From IMG/VR virus record IMGVR_UViG_3300024239_000161, positions 25,330-89,329 of that record: a stretch of 64,000 bases of DNA. One strand, written 5' to 3'. This document shows positions 40,240 to 47,599 of this stretch, in pieces. The position numbers and the translations under genes are program-made. The notes under the pieces were generated by a model, which saw only the letters and a list, made by a program, of their open reading frames with translations, was not told where the DNA came from and made no database searches. This stretch comes from a virus. Every line of letters begins with the position of its first letter. Position 1 is the first letter of the stretch.

Positions 40240-40499
40240 AATCCTTCAATATCAACTACCCAATCAAAGTCAAACTCACAGAGTTTGGTAAAGAACTTCA
40301 TAAGAAACAATGGGAAGATTTTTGGAACTCTCATGGTAAATTGGATAAGTTTCCTTATACTCCACCGAAGGAAGATGAAAATGGGTATGTGGAGTTTCAA
40401 ATGTGGGATTTGATGGAGAAGTTTGGTGATTATTGTGGGTTGTGTAAAGAACCACCTTTTGAAACTGTAATTCTTATTGACGAGATGGATTTGAAATGA
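40236..40499 (+). CDS. Small protein, unknown function
   Basis: An 87-residue protein (NYPIKVKLTEFGKELHKKQW, YVEFQMWDLMEKFGDYCGLC). Strand-helix start and hydrophobic end. ATGA-coupled. Confidence 0.65.
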   Translation: MKSFNINYPIKVKLTEFGKELHKKQWEDFWNSHGKLDKFPYTPPKEDENGYVEFQMWDLMEKFGDYCGLCKEPPFETVILIDEMDLK

Positions 40500-40693
40500 C
40501 TAACTATAAACAAGAACGAGCACAAAAAATTATGAGAGCATACGAAGCAGAAGATACTTACAACTTTCCAAAAGACGGAGTTGCTGCTGCTATTCGTGCT
40601 ATGGCAGATAGTTTCGTGTATGATGATAATGGACTTGTTTGGGTTACTGCTGATGACTTTTATGAAATTGCTAAAGATTTGGAGGCACTATGA
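40496..40693 (+). CDS. Small helical protein, paralogue of 39509-39721
   Basis: A 65-residue protein (NYKQERAQKIMRAYEAEDTY, GVAAAIRAMADSFVYDDNGL, FYEIAKDLEAL). Same helical pattern and EAL ending as the 39509 ORF. Confidence 0.65.
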   Translation: MTNYKQERAQKIMRAYEAEDTYNFPKDGVAAAIRAMADSFVYDDNGLVWVTADDFYEIAKDLEAL

Positions 40694-40911
40694 AATTTGA
40701 TGAATTTGATTGGTTTGCGATTTTGATTATTCCTATTTCTCTAATCGTTGCTGGTAGTATCATCACTTATGATGCTCAACAACAACGAGTATTATTCCAA
40801 CAAACATACAATAAAAACTTGGAGTGTCGTCAAGCACTCAAAGACCAAACGATGGTAAGAGTGAATGAAATTTGTGGAACTGTTCCTGTGATTGGAGATT
40901 TTGTGAAATGA
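40690..40911 (+). CDS. Small membrane protein
   Basis: A 73-residue protein with one N-terminal transmembrane segment (WFAILIIPISLIVAGSIITY) and a Cys-containing C-terminal part (CRQALKDQTMVRVNEICGT) that may be outside the cytoplasm. Confidence 0.65.
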   Translation: MKFDEFDWFAILIIPISLIVAGSIITYDAQQQRVLFQQTYNKNLECRQALKDQTMVRVNEICGTVPVIGDFVK

Positions 40912-41108
40912 TTGAACCAGGTATTATTATTCCTTTTATACTGGGTATTCCAACGATTGCTACTGTGATATTCTTTCTTGGTTTCAATATCGGTGGGCAT
41001 AATGGTATGAGTGTAGGAAAGAATGAGGGTATTGTGTATTGTATGGAACAACCAAAAGAATGTAAGATACAGTATGATTATCTAAAACTTCAGGAGAACC
41101 AGAAATGA
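40908..41108 (+). CDS. Small membrane protein
   Basis: A 66-residue protein from ATG 40908 with a transmembrane segment (IIIPFILGIPTIATVIFFLG) and a hydrophilic end. ATGA-coupled on both sides; follows another membrane protein, so the two may act together. Confidence 0.65.
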   Translation: MIEPGIIIPFILGIPTIATVIFFLGFNIGGHNGMSVGKNEGIVYCMEQPKECKIQYDYLKLQENQK

Positions 41109-41266
41109 ACCAATATTATAACGATTATCCAAAAGAACCTATTGGTGGTGGTAATCCTTATTACTGCTGTTCTTATTGTAAGATAAGTGACCCACAAATC
41201 AACGGAGAACTTAAAAATCATACAGAATGGTGTGAGTATCGTATTCAAAAGGAACTTGGAAAATGA
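41105..41266 (+). CDS. Small Cys-rich protein, possible zinc finger
   Basis: A 53-residue protein with YYCCSYCKISDPQINGELKN then HTEWCEYRI. CxxC followed by H-x-x-x-C spacing suggests a C2HC-type zinc site. Confidence 0.6.
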   Translation: MNQYYNDYPKEPIGGGNPYYCCSYCKISDPQINGELKNHTEWCEYRIQKELGK

Positions 41267-41439
41267 TTGAACTTCGTATCGTTGAGAATGAACTGGGAAT
41301 GAAACCAGATATTCAGTATCGTCATCATATGCTTAGAGTTGATGCAAATGGAGCATTATGCCCACCTCCATATGAGTATGTGTGGAGTGAATGGAAAACT
41401 GCTCCTTATGTAAATGTGGAGGAGATTGAAAATGATTGA
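41263..41439 (+). CDS. Small protein, unknown function
   Basis: A 58-residue protein (MIELRIVENELGMKPDIQYR, PPPYEYVWSEWKTAPYVNVE). I recall similar short proteins in cyanophages. Overlaps the next ORF by 8 bases. Confidence 0.65.
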   Translation: MIELRIVENELGMKPDIQYRHHMLRVDANGALCPPPYEYVWSEWKTAPYVNVEEIEND

Positions 41440-41599
41440 AATTCAAAAGAACTACAAACTCACACTCACAGAGCAACAAGCAAAAGAACTCTATGAATTT
41501 TTGAGAGGAGCAAAGGATTGTGGTCATCTATCTACTGACCGAGATTTGGTGCTTGTTTATCACGAACTCAAAAAGCTCTTTGATAGTGGCATCCGATGA
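41432..41599 (+). CDS. Small helical protein, unknown function
   Basis: A 55-residue protein from ATG 41432 (MIEIQKNYKLTLTEQQAKEL, LVLVYHELKKLFDSGIR). The strand then helix pattern resembles the 34934 and 51559 proteins. Confidence 0.65.
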   Translation: MIEIQKNYKLTLTEQQAKELYEFLRGAKDCGHLSTDRDLVLVYHELKKLFDSGIR

Positions 41600-41814
41600 A
41601 AAAGTATCGTATCAAAAAACAAACTTATGGTGATACTACAAAGTATTATCCACAAGAGAGATGGTTCTTTTCGTGGTCTAATATCTTTGCCTATGAGGTT
41701 TATTTTGATGGTGGATACGATACTCTAGAAGAAGCACGGAAACGACTTTGTGAGTATTGTAGAAAACCTGTGGTAGAATACCTGAACTTTGACCTTAATG
41801 AGGATTGTAAATGA
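41596..41814 (+). CDS. Small basic protein, unknown function
   Basis: A 72-residue protein (KYRIKKQTYGDTTKYYPQER, YDTLEEARKRLCEYCRKPVV). Beta start and helix with Cys pair at the end. ATGA-coupled. Confidence 0.65.
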   Translation: MKKYRIKKQTYGDTTKYYPQERWFFSWSNIFAYEVYFDGGYDTLEEARKRLCEYCRKPVVEYLNFDLNEDCK

Positions 41815-42149
41815 AAGTTTATTCACTTTATCATCATAATAAATTTGTAGCATCCTTCCCATCAAGAGAAGAATCGGTTTCTTACGGAAAAGAATGTGGT
41901 GGAGACCCTTGGGACTACGACATCCTTGAAGAGTATTTGAATAAGACACCTTATCAAATGTATACTCCTCCTTATACTACACCTAATACTATTCCTTGCG
42001 TTTCTCCTAATTCCACAAAGATTGTTCATACTGCTCAACCTAATGACCCAAAACCTCATTTTGATACTTATGGTGGAGTGAAAGCAGAACCTTATAAAGA
42101 TGTAAGTATAAGTTGGTATGGAGGTTATAGGGACCATTTGGGATTATGA
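41811..42149 (+). CDS. Protein of unknown function, Pro/Tyr-rich middle
   Basis: A 112-residue protein (MKVYSLYHHNKFVASFPSRE, KTPYQMYTPPYTTPNTIPCV). The N-terminal 45 residues look folded; the rest is low-complexity. Confidence 0.65.
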   Translation: MKVYSLYHHNKFVASFPSREESVSYGKECGGDPWDYDILEEYLNKTPYQMYTPPYTTPNTIPCVSPNSTKIVHTAQPNDPKPHFDTYGGVKAEPYKDVSISWYGGYRDHLGL

Positions 42150-42436
42150 ACGAAACACTCAATAAGAACCTCACACTCATTCAAGAGGTTGCTACAAAGG
42201 CACTTGAAGAACTCAAGAACTCCACAGAACGATTTGGTGGTGTAAATTATGCTGACCTACGAGTGGTGGATGTATGGGTGAAGTATAGTATTCACGAAGA
42301 GGATTTGGAGTATGGTGTGTTGATTGAAGAATGCTCACCAACTGCTTATGATTTCCAGGATTATATGTTAGAATACTTGAAAGATAATCTGCCTAATAAT
42401 TTGGGGTGGAGCATTTATGTGGAGTTGGATTGGTAA
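42146..42436 (+). CDS. Acidic protein, unknown function
   Basis: A 96-residue protein (LIQEVATKALEELKNSTERF, YGVLIEECSPTAYDFQDYML). Helix then beta. ATGA-coupled to the preceding ORF, 2 bases before the next. Confidence 0.65.
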   Translation: MNETLNKNLTLIQEVATKALEELKNSTERFGGVNYADLRVVDVWVKYSIHEEDLEYGVLIEECSPTAYDFQDYMLEYLKDNLPNNLGWSIYVELDW

Positions 42437-42438
42437 GT

Positions 42439-42993
42439 ATGACTAAAACCCAAAAAGCATTAGAACGAGTTATTCTTGAACTTGATAGTTGGTGTGATAA
42501 TTGGACTCCCACATCTTATAATGACCCTCGCATTAGTTTGAGACAGATTGCTGACCGTGCCCGTGATGTTTTAGATCCTAAGAAAAAAATGACTGACTTT
42601 CAACCAAAACCACAAACACCAGAGCAAGTAGATGAAGGTCTGCGTAATGCTTTTAGACAAGCAATCAAAGATGGTGTGATGGATGCTACTCCTTACCTGA
42701 AACAAATGGAACCTAAAATTGAAATTGACCCTTCACTTATTCTCAAATCTGGTGATTGTATTTACTATCACGGAATAAAGTATCAAAAAGTAGTGGAACC
42801 AAAAAGTTTTTATAATAAACTTTGGGACTTGCTAAAAACCAAACTGAATGATACTCTTGATTGTGATGAACTGACTGATGAAGTTATGGATTTGATTAAA
42901 GATACTATTCCAGAACCTTTGGAGAATAAGTTTTATTCTGAAATCATTCAAGGTTATAATACAGCAATCAAAGATATTGTGGAGAACTTCTGA
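42439..42993 (+). CDS. Acidic modular protein (family with 44304 and 48722)
   Basis: A 184-residue protein from ATG 42439. The C-terminal module YYHGIKYQKVVEPKSFYNKL, then DCDELTDEVMDLIKDTIPEP and QGYNTAIKDIV, recurs in 44304-44630 (IDGVKYQKVEEPKPQIL, CDELLDKIVGWLPDEL) and in part at 48722. Function unknown. Confidence 0.7.
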   Translation: MTKTQKALERVILELDSWCDNWTPTSYNDPRISLRQIADRARDVLDPKKKMTDFQPKPQTPEQVDEGLRNAFRQAIKDGVMDATPYLKQMEPKIEIDPSLILKSGDCIYYHGIKYQKVVEPKSFYNKLWDLLKTKLNDTLDCDELTDEVMDLIKDTIPEPLENKFYSEIIQGYNTAIKDIVENF

Positions 42994-43012
42994 TGACTGA
43001 TATAAAACGAGA

Positions 43013-43020
43013 TATAAATA
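43013..43020 (+). promoter_or_regulatory. Late promoter TATAAATA
   Basis: A perfect T4-type late box 20 bases before the internal-head-protein candidate, in a region otherwise full of early modules. Confidence 0.7.
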
Positions 43021-43040
43021 CCTAAAAAGTATCAGTAGAA

Positions 43041-43535
43041 ATGAAAACTTTTAGAGAGTTTATATTGGAATGTGAGTTGGTTGAGGGTAAAGTAGAGTGG
43101 GACAATCCAAAGAGACCACTTCAATCTGGACTAACTCCAAGAGAAAAAAATAGGGCAGTTAGAAAAAGATTAGGTGTTGAAAATCCTGATAAACCATCAT
43201 TCTATAAAGGTGGTCCAAGTGAAAGAGATTATGAGAGATATGGAAAACTAAAAACAGCACACGACACGGAAAAAGATAAGAAAGTTCCTGACGAAAAAAG
43301 ACAGAAATTCAAATCAGTAGCAAAAGGTCGTCTTGGTGGTGAGCATAGTGCTGGTAGAATAAGAAGAATGGCTGGGGTCCATTCAGGAGCACAGAGAGGT
43401 AGAAATGCTGAAAAAGGAAAAGGTAGTTATGCTGTAATGTCTCAAACGCAGGGTGGAAAAGAAAGAAGAGAAAAAGATAAGAAAAGATATGGTGATTATG
43501 CTGACTTGAAGAGATTGAAAGAACCAAAAAAATAG
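43041..43535 (+). CDS. Candidate internal head protein with capsid-targeting sequence
   Basis: A 164-residue, strongly basic protein. Its first ten residues, MKTFREFILE, match the T4 capsid-targeting sequence MKTYQEFIAE of the internal proteins, which ends at a gp21 prohead protease site (I-x-E). Here cleavage would follow I-L-E at residue 10. The rest is K/R/G-rich with low-complexity runs (RLGGEHSAGRIRRMAGVHSG), fitting packaging with DNA and injection into the host. A perfect late promoter lies 20 bases upstream. Confidence 0.7.
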   Translation: MKTFREFILECELVEGKVEWDNPKRPLQSGLTPREKNRAVRKRLGVENPDKPSFYKGGPSERDYERYGKLKTAHDTEKDKKVPDEKRQKFKSVAKGRLGGEHSAGRIRRMAGVHSGAQRGRNAEKGKGSYAVMSQTQGGKERREKDKKRYGDYADLKRLKEPKK

Positions 43536-43573
43536 AGGAATAGACACTTCTAAACGAGTGAGAGTGGTATAAG

Positions 43574-43630
43574 GACACTTCGCAAACAGGCACAAGGGCA
43601 CTTGAAACAGAGTGCTTTTTGTTGTATAAT
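43574..43630 (+). promoter_or_regulatory. Early promoter module 6 (terminator-promoter)
   Basis: GACACTT at 43574, AAACAGG, hairpin (43595-43618) with TTGAAA (43602-43607) in its loop, 17-base spacer, TATAAT (43625-43630). Motif to -10 is 51 bases. Confidence 0.7.
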
Positions 43631-43652
43631 GACTTCATAGATAAAAACTCAA

Positions 43653-43967
43653 ATGACTTTTAACACAGATATTGAAAAAACTGAAAAAGAAATTGCTGTC
43701 TTACAAAAGAAACTTGAACTCCTGAAAGAGATTGAGACGCATAAATCTCAACCAAGAATGTATCTTGAAAACTCTGGGAAGTTTGAGGTTGTTTCTTATA
43801 ATGATAAGATTTATTATCGTCTGGAATATTCAACTGCTATTTTTTGGTATATGAGAAAAGAGGATGATAATGGTGCAATTTTCCTGAAACAGATTGCTGA
43901 TGGTGAAACTCATCGTCTGCTTGAAGGACTTTGGTTTAATGAGGTGCGAAAGGGAAATTATGTCTGA
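43653..43967 (+). CDS. Coiled-coil protein, unknown function
   Basis: A 104-residue protein starting with a coiled-coil (DIEKTEKEIAVLQKKLELLK) followed by a beta-rich part (MYLENSGKFEVVSYNDKIYY). First gene after early promoter module 6; overlaps the next ORF by 8 bases. Confidence 0.65.
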   Translation: MTFNTDIEKTEKEIAVLQKKLELLKEIETHKSQPRMYLENSGKFEVVSYNDKIYYRLEYSTAIFWYMRKEDDNGAIFLKQIADGETHRLLEGLWFNEVRKGNYV

Positions 43968-44163
43968 ATGTACTTGTTCCTATCTTCAAATGGGAACCAA
44001 AACCTCCAACACTAAAAACCTCAACCCCAATTGCCCTCTTCACGGAACTGATAGTGTATGGTATAATAGTCCAGAACAAGTCAATAAACGGAAGGATAGG
44101 TCTCAACGACTTCGGGAACTTTATGATGCTGCTCGTAAAGCAAGGGAGGATGTAAATGACTAA
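43960..44163 (+). CDS. Small Cys-containing protein
   Basis: A 67-residue protein from ATG 43960 with MSECTCSYL and NPNCPLHG, possibly one metal site, then a basic helix (KRKDRSQRLRELYDAARKAR). Confidence 0.6.
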   Translation: MSECTCSYLQMGTKTSNTKNLNPNCPLHGTDSVWYNSPEQVNKRKDRSQRLRELYDAARKAREDVND

Positions 44164-44302
44164 CACTCAAAAAATTCAATCCAAAATTGATGAATTACAT
44201 AAAAAGTTTGATGTTCTTCAATCACAATCTGCAACTTTAAGTGAATTGAATAGTGTGCGAAGAGAGTTAAATGTTGCTTATGAAAAGTTGAGGAAGAACT
44301 GA
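44156..44302 (+). CDS. Small coiled-coil protein
   Basis: A 48-residue protein with heptad character (IQSKIDELHKKFDVLQSQSA, LNSVRRELNVAYEKLRKN). Overlaps the previous ORF by 8 bases. Confidence 0.6.
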   Translation: MTNTQKIQSKIDELHKKFDVLQSQSATLSELNSVRRELNVAYEKLRKN

Positions 44303-44303
44303 A

Positions 44304-44630
44304 ATGACTGAACCAGAAATCATCGTAGAAAGAAAAAAATATGGAAGTTCTGCTATGGATTATACTATGAGAGTTTATCAAAAACTTAATGAAGAAACCA
44401 TAATGATTGATGGTGTGAAGTATCAAAAAGTAGAAGAACCAAAACCACAGATACTCAAAGATATTATTCGTGAGTGGTGGGGTGATGATGAAACTTCCTC
44501 AACTTGTGATGAACTTCTGGATAAGATTGTTGGATGGTTGCCTGATGAGTTAGAATATGAAGAAGATGAGATGGGATATAATCAAGGATGGAATGATTGT
44601 TTGAATGAAATCAAGAGGAAACTGCGATGA
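44304..44630 (+). CDS. Acidic modular protein (family with 42439 and 48722)
   Basis: A 108-residue protein with IDGVKYQKVEEPKPQILKDI, then TCDELLDKIVGWLPDELEYE and the end YNQGWNDCLNEIKRKLR. The C-terminal module is shared with 48722 (WLP and GYNDCLTKIKSKLR) and 42439. Confidence 0.7.
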   Translation: MTEPEIIVERKKYGSSAMDYTMRVYQKLNEETIMIDGVKYQKVEEPKPQILKDIIREWWGDDETSSTCDELLDKIVGWLPDELEYEEDEMGYNQGWNDCLNEIKRKLR

Positions 44631-45181
44631 CTGAACCATTAAATCATAAACTTGATGTAAGTAAAATCAAAACACTCACAGATGTAAAGAATCTCTTTGA
44701 GTGTATGTGTTTGTCTTCTAATGCGAGTGAAGAACACGAAAAGTATGAACTTCTCAAAGAGTATTTTACTATTCCAAATGAACCACAAGAAATCAAATTT
44801 GAATTACCCCGCAAATCTTTGGAAGAAATCTCACAAGAGTTTGATGAGAAGATTGATAAACAGATTGAAGATGTAGAGTATAAGTTCGCACAACTCAAAT
44901 ACTCTCAAGAGTATCAGTTTAGTAAAAAGATTACCAGGATTATTGAGGATATTGAGTATGCTCGCAAGAATGGAAGTTTTCCAGCAAAATTAGATTACTC
45001 TAAACTTACTGCGACTGGTAGTAATATTACTTCCAATTTTGTAATTAAAGAAGGTGGTAAAGAAGTTGGATATTATACATTTGGTTCGGGATATTTGAAG
45101 TATTATATGAATAAGAAACCGACTGCTATTAGTCGTTGGTTTATGAAAAATTGTCTTTCTTTTGTATGGGTTGATGTATGA
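44627..45181 (+). CDS. Protein of unknown function with helical middle
   Basis: A 184-residue protein. Residues 50-115 form long charged helices (KSLEEISQEFDEKIDKQIED); the C-terminal part is beta-rich (TATGSNITSNFVIKEGGKEV, YYTFGSGYLKYYMNKK). ATGA-coupled on both sides. Confidence 0.65.
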   Translation: MTEPLNHKLDVSKIKTLTDVKNLFECMCLSSNASEEHEKYELLKEYFTIPNEPQEIKFELPRKSLEEISQEFDEKIDKQIEDVEYKFAQLKYSQEYQFSKKITRIIEDIEYARKNGSFPAKLDYSKLTATGSNITSNFVIKEGGKEVGYYTFGSGYLKYYMNKKPTAISRWFMKNCLSFVWVDV

Positions 45182-45474
45182 TGACTAATCCTCTAATTGA
45201 AAAATATAATGAACTCTACGGAAAGAAAGAAGAACCAAAACCAGATTATTATAAGGGTGAAAAGTCATACGCAGAAGAACTGGAAGAACTTCGGGATACT
45301 TCTACTATTCCTGTTAGTAAAATCAAATCTTATGACATTAATAGTGTGAATGTTTCTTTTCAACAAATCGCAGAAAAAGTTAAAAATGGTGAGGCACAAG
45401 TATCCAGTATGAGTATGGAAATGGATATAATGTATGGAACAAAAATAACCTTTGAGGTTTATGTGGACACTTGA
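45178..45474 (+). CDS. Protein of unknown function
   Basis: A 98-residue protein (NPLIEKYNELYGKKEEPKPD, NVSFQQIAEKVKNGEAQVSS, ITFEVYVDT). Its last codons form the start of promoter module 7. Confidence 0.65.
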   Translation: MMTNPLIEKYNELYGKKEEPKPDYYKGEKSYAEELEELRDTSTIPVSKIKSYDINSVNVSFQQIAEKVKNGEAQVSSMSMEMDIMYGTKITFEVYVDT

Positions 45475-45521
45475 AGAACTGGCACAGGAGCATCCCACAG
45501 GGGCCCCTTTTGCCTTATAAT
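45466..45521 (+). promoter_or_regulatory. Early promoter module 7
   Basis: GACACTT at 45466, GAACTGG, imperfect hairpin (GGAGC to GGGGCCCC) with TTT, TATAAT at 45516-45521. Motif to -10 is 50 bases. The -35 (TCCCAC) is poor. Confidence 0.6.
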
Positions 45522-45542
45522 GACTTCATACGAAACAAACCG

Positions 45543-45749
45543 ATGACTTCCCTTTTTTCAGTCAAGTGCTTCAGTCCTTCACAAGTTTTTTATACTTGTC
45601 AAACTGAAACTTGGATGGAAGCAGTTGCTATGGCACATCTTCTGGCAGAAACATATGGTCATCGTGCCAATGTGTATAAACCCAATGAGGTTCATCACGC
45701 ATATTCTGCTACTGGAAAACCCGACATCACCAATCGCATCTTTACTTGA
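45543..45749 (+). CDS. Small protein, unknown function
   Basis: A 68-residue protein from ATG 45543 (SLFSVKCFSPSQVFYTCQTE, WMEAVAMAHLLAETYGHRAN). The in-frame upstream start at 45471 would precede the promoter -10. Confidence 0.65.
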   Translation: MTSLFSVKCFSPSQVFYTCQTETWMEAVAMAHLLAETYGHRANVYKPNEVHHAYSATGKPDITNRIFT

Positions 45750-45756
45750 ACTAAAA

Positions 45757-45930
45757 ATGCACTACGAAACTGACATCATCATTCATCAGTATTCATCTGA
45801 TGGAGATTTTTATTACAAACTCAAAGTCACAGATGTAATGAATATGGATTACTACTATGATGGTAGTGCTTCTACACTTGATGATGTTATGGAATGTATC
45901 CAACTTCACCTCAAACAACACCAGAACTGA
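45757..45930 (+). CDS. Small acidic protein, unknown function
   Basis: A 57-residue protein from ATG 45757 (MHYETDIIIHQYSSDGDFYY, STLDDVMECIQLHLKQHQ). One base before the next ORF. Confidence 0.6.
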   Translation: MHYETDIIIHQYSSDGDFYYKLKVTDVMNMDYYYDGSASTLDDVMECIQLHLKQHQN

Positions 45931-45931
45931 A

Positions 45932-46192
45932 ATGAACTACGAAACTGAAATTATCAACGGACACACAGCAGTTGTCCGTCATTTCTTCAAACCACACGAA
46001 ATCAAAGTTGGTTCCCGTTGGATTGGTTCTTCTGGTAGTATTGTTGTGGTTGAGGGCATCAATCAGTATGGTTCTACTGGCACTTGGTATGAGGTTGTTT
46101 ATTCCTGGGAAGAGAATGGTGTGAAGAAAACATACGACAAAGACCAATTTGCTTTCCAGTGTCGTTATTGTTTGATTATTGAGGACACTTGA
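45932..46192 (+). CDS. Small beta-rich protein, paralogue of 37000-37263
   Basis: An 86-residue protein, MNYETEIINGHTAVVRHFFK, then YSWEENGVKKTY and RYCLIIEDT. About two-thirds of residues match the 37000 protein by eye. Both copies lie near a promoter module. Confidence 0.7.
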   Translation: MNYETEIINGHTAVVRHFFKPHEIKVGSRWIGSSGSIVVVEGINQYGSTGTWYEVVYSWEENGVKKTYDKDQFAFQCRYCLIIEDT

Positions 46193-46240
46193 CGAACTGG
46201 CCCAGGAGCATCCCACAGGTGCTCCTTTTGGTTGTATAAT
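46184..46240 (+). promoter_or_regulatory. Early promoter module 8 (terminator-promoter)
   Basis: GACACTT at 46184, GAACTGG, perfect stem AGGAGCA/TGCTCCT (46204-46226) with TTTT, TATAAT (46235-46240). Motif to -10 is 51 bases. Confidence 0.7.
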
Positions 46241-46265
46241 GACTTCATACACAAAGGAACTCCAA

Positions 46266-46418
46266 ATGTTCTACATCTATCAGACCACCAACGGAGAAAC
46301 TAAACTTCTTTATGAAACTATTGATGAAAAAGTAGCACAGAATGAAGTAGAACGCATCAATTCTTATCTTGATAGTGCTGGTATTCCTGGTTGGGTTTCT
46401 TCTGCTTACTACAACTGA
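46266..46418 (+). CDS. Small protein, unknown function
   Basis: A 50-residue protein from ATG 46266 (FYIYQTTNGETKLLYETIDE, VERINSYLDSAGIPGWVSS). It has the strand-helix look of other unit-opening genes. AAGGAAC 12 bases upstream. Confidence 0.6.
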   Translation: MFYIYQTTNGETKLLYETIDEKVAQNEVERINSYLDSAGIPGWVSSAYYN

Positions 46419-46420
46419 TT

Positions 46421-46612
46421 ATGACTGATCAAGAAAAACTTTACAAACTCTGTATTCTTGATTTGCTAATTGCGATTGATGAGGACATAGTGGATTGGAG
46501 AAACTATTACAAACTCTGGACAGCAGTTGGACTTGCTGATAAAACTCTTGACATTTGGGCAGGAGACAATCTCAAACAAATGCGTGATGAACTTATTGAG
46601 GAATTGAAATGA
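46421..46612 (+). CDS. Small helical protein, unknown function
   Basis: A 63-residue protein from ATG 46421 (EKLYKLCILDLLIAIDEDIV, WAGDNLKQMRDELIEELK). ATGA-coupled to the next. Confidence 0.6.
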   Translation: MTDQEKLYKLCILDLLIAIDEDIVDWRNYYKLWTAVGLADKTLDIWAGDNLKQMRDELIEELK

Positions 46613-46743
46613 ACAGATTTGAAAAGAAAGATGAAAGGAACAAAAAGTTCATTCAAACAAAAGGATATGATATTTGGGGTAGAAATGTTGATAAGGCAAG
46701 AGTTGCCGAACACGATAGAAGAAGAGGTGTAAAAACTAAATGA
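46609..46743 (+). CDS. Small basic protein, unknown function
   Basis: A 44-residue, K/R-rich protein (MNRFEKKDERNKKFIQTKGY, ARVAEHDRRRGVKTK), possibly nucleic-acid binding. ATGA-coupled on both sides. Confidence 0.6.
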   Translation: MNRFEKKDERNKKFIQTKGYDIWGRNVDKARVAEHDRRRGVKTK

Positions 46744-46928
46744 AATACAACATCAAAAAACAACAAATCATTCAAAATGAAGAAGATGGTTGGAGTTTTC
46801 AATTTTGGGAAGAAGTAGATTTTGTAAAAATTGTTTATTTTGAAGAACCACTTTCAAAAACAACAGAATTTCGTATTCCTAAAGATTGTGTAGAATATTT
46901 TATTGATGCTTTGGAGAACCTGAAATGA
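46740..46928 (+). CDS. Small protein, unknown function
   Basis: A 62-residue protein (YNIKKQQIIQNEEDGWSFQF, EFRIPKDCVEYFIDALENLK), beta then helix. Confidence 0.6.
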   Translation: MKYNIKKQQIIQNEEDGWSFQFWEEVDFVKIVYFEEPLSKTTEFRIPKDCVEYFIDALENLK

Positions 46929-47116
46929 CTGACTTCTCTCAAGAACAATTTGTTGATTTAGGACAAACACTCTTTGTTGAGTGGTTGAAAACCTTGAATA
47001 ATGCTCAAAGTTCAACCGAAGAAGAAAGACGGGAACTATTTAAGTTTGCTGCTGAAATGTCTTTTGAAGCAGCAGAAGAGTTTGCTAAAGTATTCCGTCA
47101 TCAAGAGGAGAACTGA
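46925..47116 (+). CDS. Small helical protein, unknown function
   Basis: A 63-residue protein (EQFVDLGQTLFVEWLKTLNN, LFKFAAEMSFEAAEEFAKVF). ATGA-coupled to the previous ORF. Confidence 0.6.
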   Translation: MTDFSQEQFVDLGQTLFVEWLKTLNNAQSSTEEERRELFKFAAEMSFEAAEEFAKVFRHQEEN

Positions 47117-47117
47117 A

Positions 47118-47276
47118 ATGACCACCAATTTCACTGAACAACAACGACAAATTTTATCAATTGTTCTGTTTGAGCAAGTTGGTAAATCTTCGGAAGGAGA
47201 ACAGATGGACAAAGAAACACTGGAACTTTATAAGGAAATTGTAAATCAAAAGATTTCTACTCTGGGGGTAAAATGA
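47118..47276 (+). CDS. Small protein ending LGVK, unknown function
   Basis: A 52-residue protein from ATG 47118 (FTEQQRQILSIVLFEQVGKS, LYKEIVNQKISTLGVK). The LGVK ending is shared with the next two ORFs. Confidence 0.6.
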   Translation: MTTNFTEQQRQILSIVLFEQVGKSSEGEQMDKETLELYKEIVNQKISTLGVK

Positions 47277-47599
47277 CTATCAAAGCAACTGAACTTCTCA
47301 AACTCTTTACTAAAGCAAAACAACTTGGTTTTAGTGTTGAGGTTCGTGAGGACAAAGATGGGGACTATGTAGTTCGTATCTTTGAAATGTTCCGTCCAGA
47401 AAACTTTGATGAAAAGGCAGTCATCACTCAAAAAGGTGAAAGTAACTGGAACAAGGATGGTTATAGTTTTGATTATATGATGGATGTTCTTGATGGAATG
47501 TTGGAAGAAAAACGACAAGAGAAAATCAAAGAACAAAAACGACAAGAACTTCTTGCTCGTTTGACTGATTTTGAAAAGGACTTGCTGGGAGTAAAATGA
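47273..47599 (+). CDS. Protein ending LGVK, unknown function
   Basis: A 108-residue protein: alpha/beta N-terminal part (LLKLFTKAKQLGFSVEVRED), charged coil (EEKRQEKIKEQKRQELLARL), end FEKDLLGVK. The junction bases GTAAAATGACTATCAAA are the same as at the start of the next ORF. Confidence 0.65.
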   Translation: MTIKATELLKLFTKAKQLGFSVEVREDKDGDYVVRIFEMFRPENFDEKAVITQKGESNWNKDGYSFDYMMDVLDGMLEEKRQEKIKEQKRQELLARLTDFEKDLLGVK

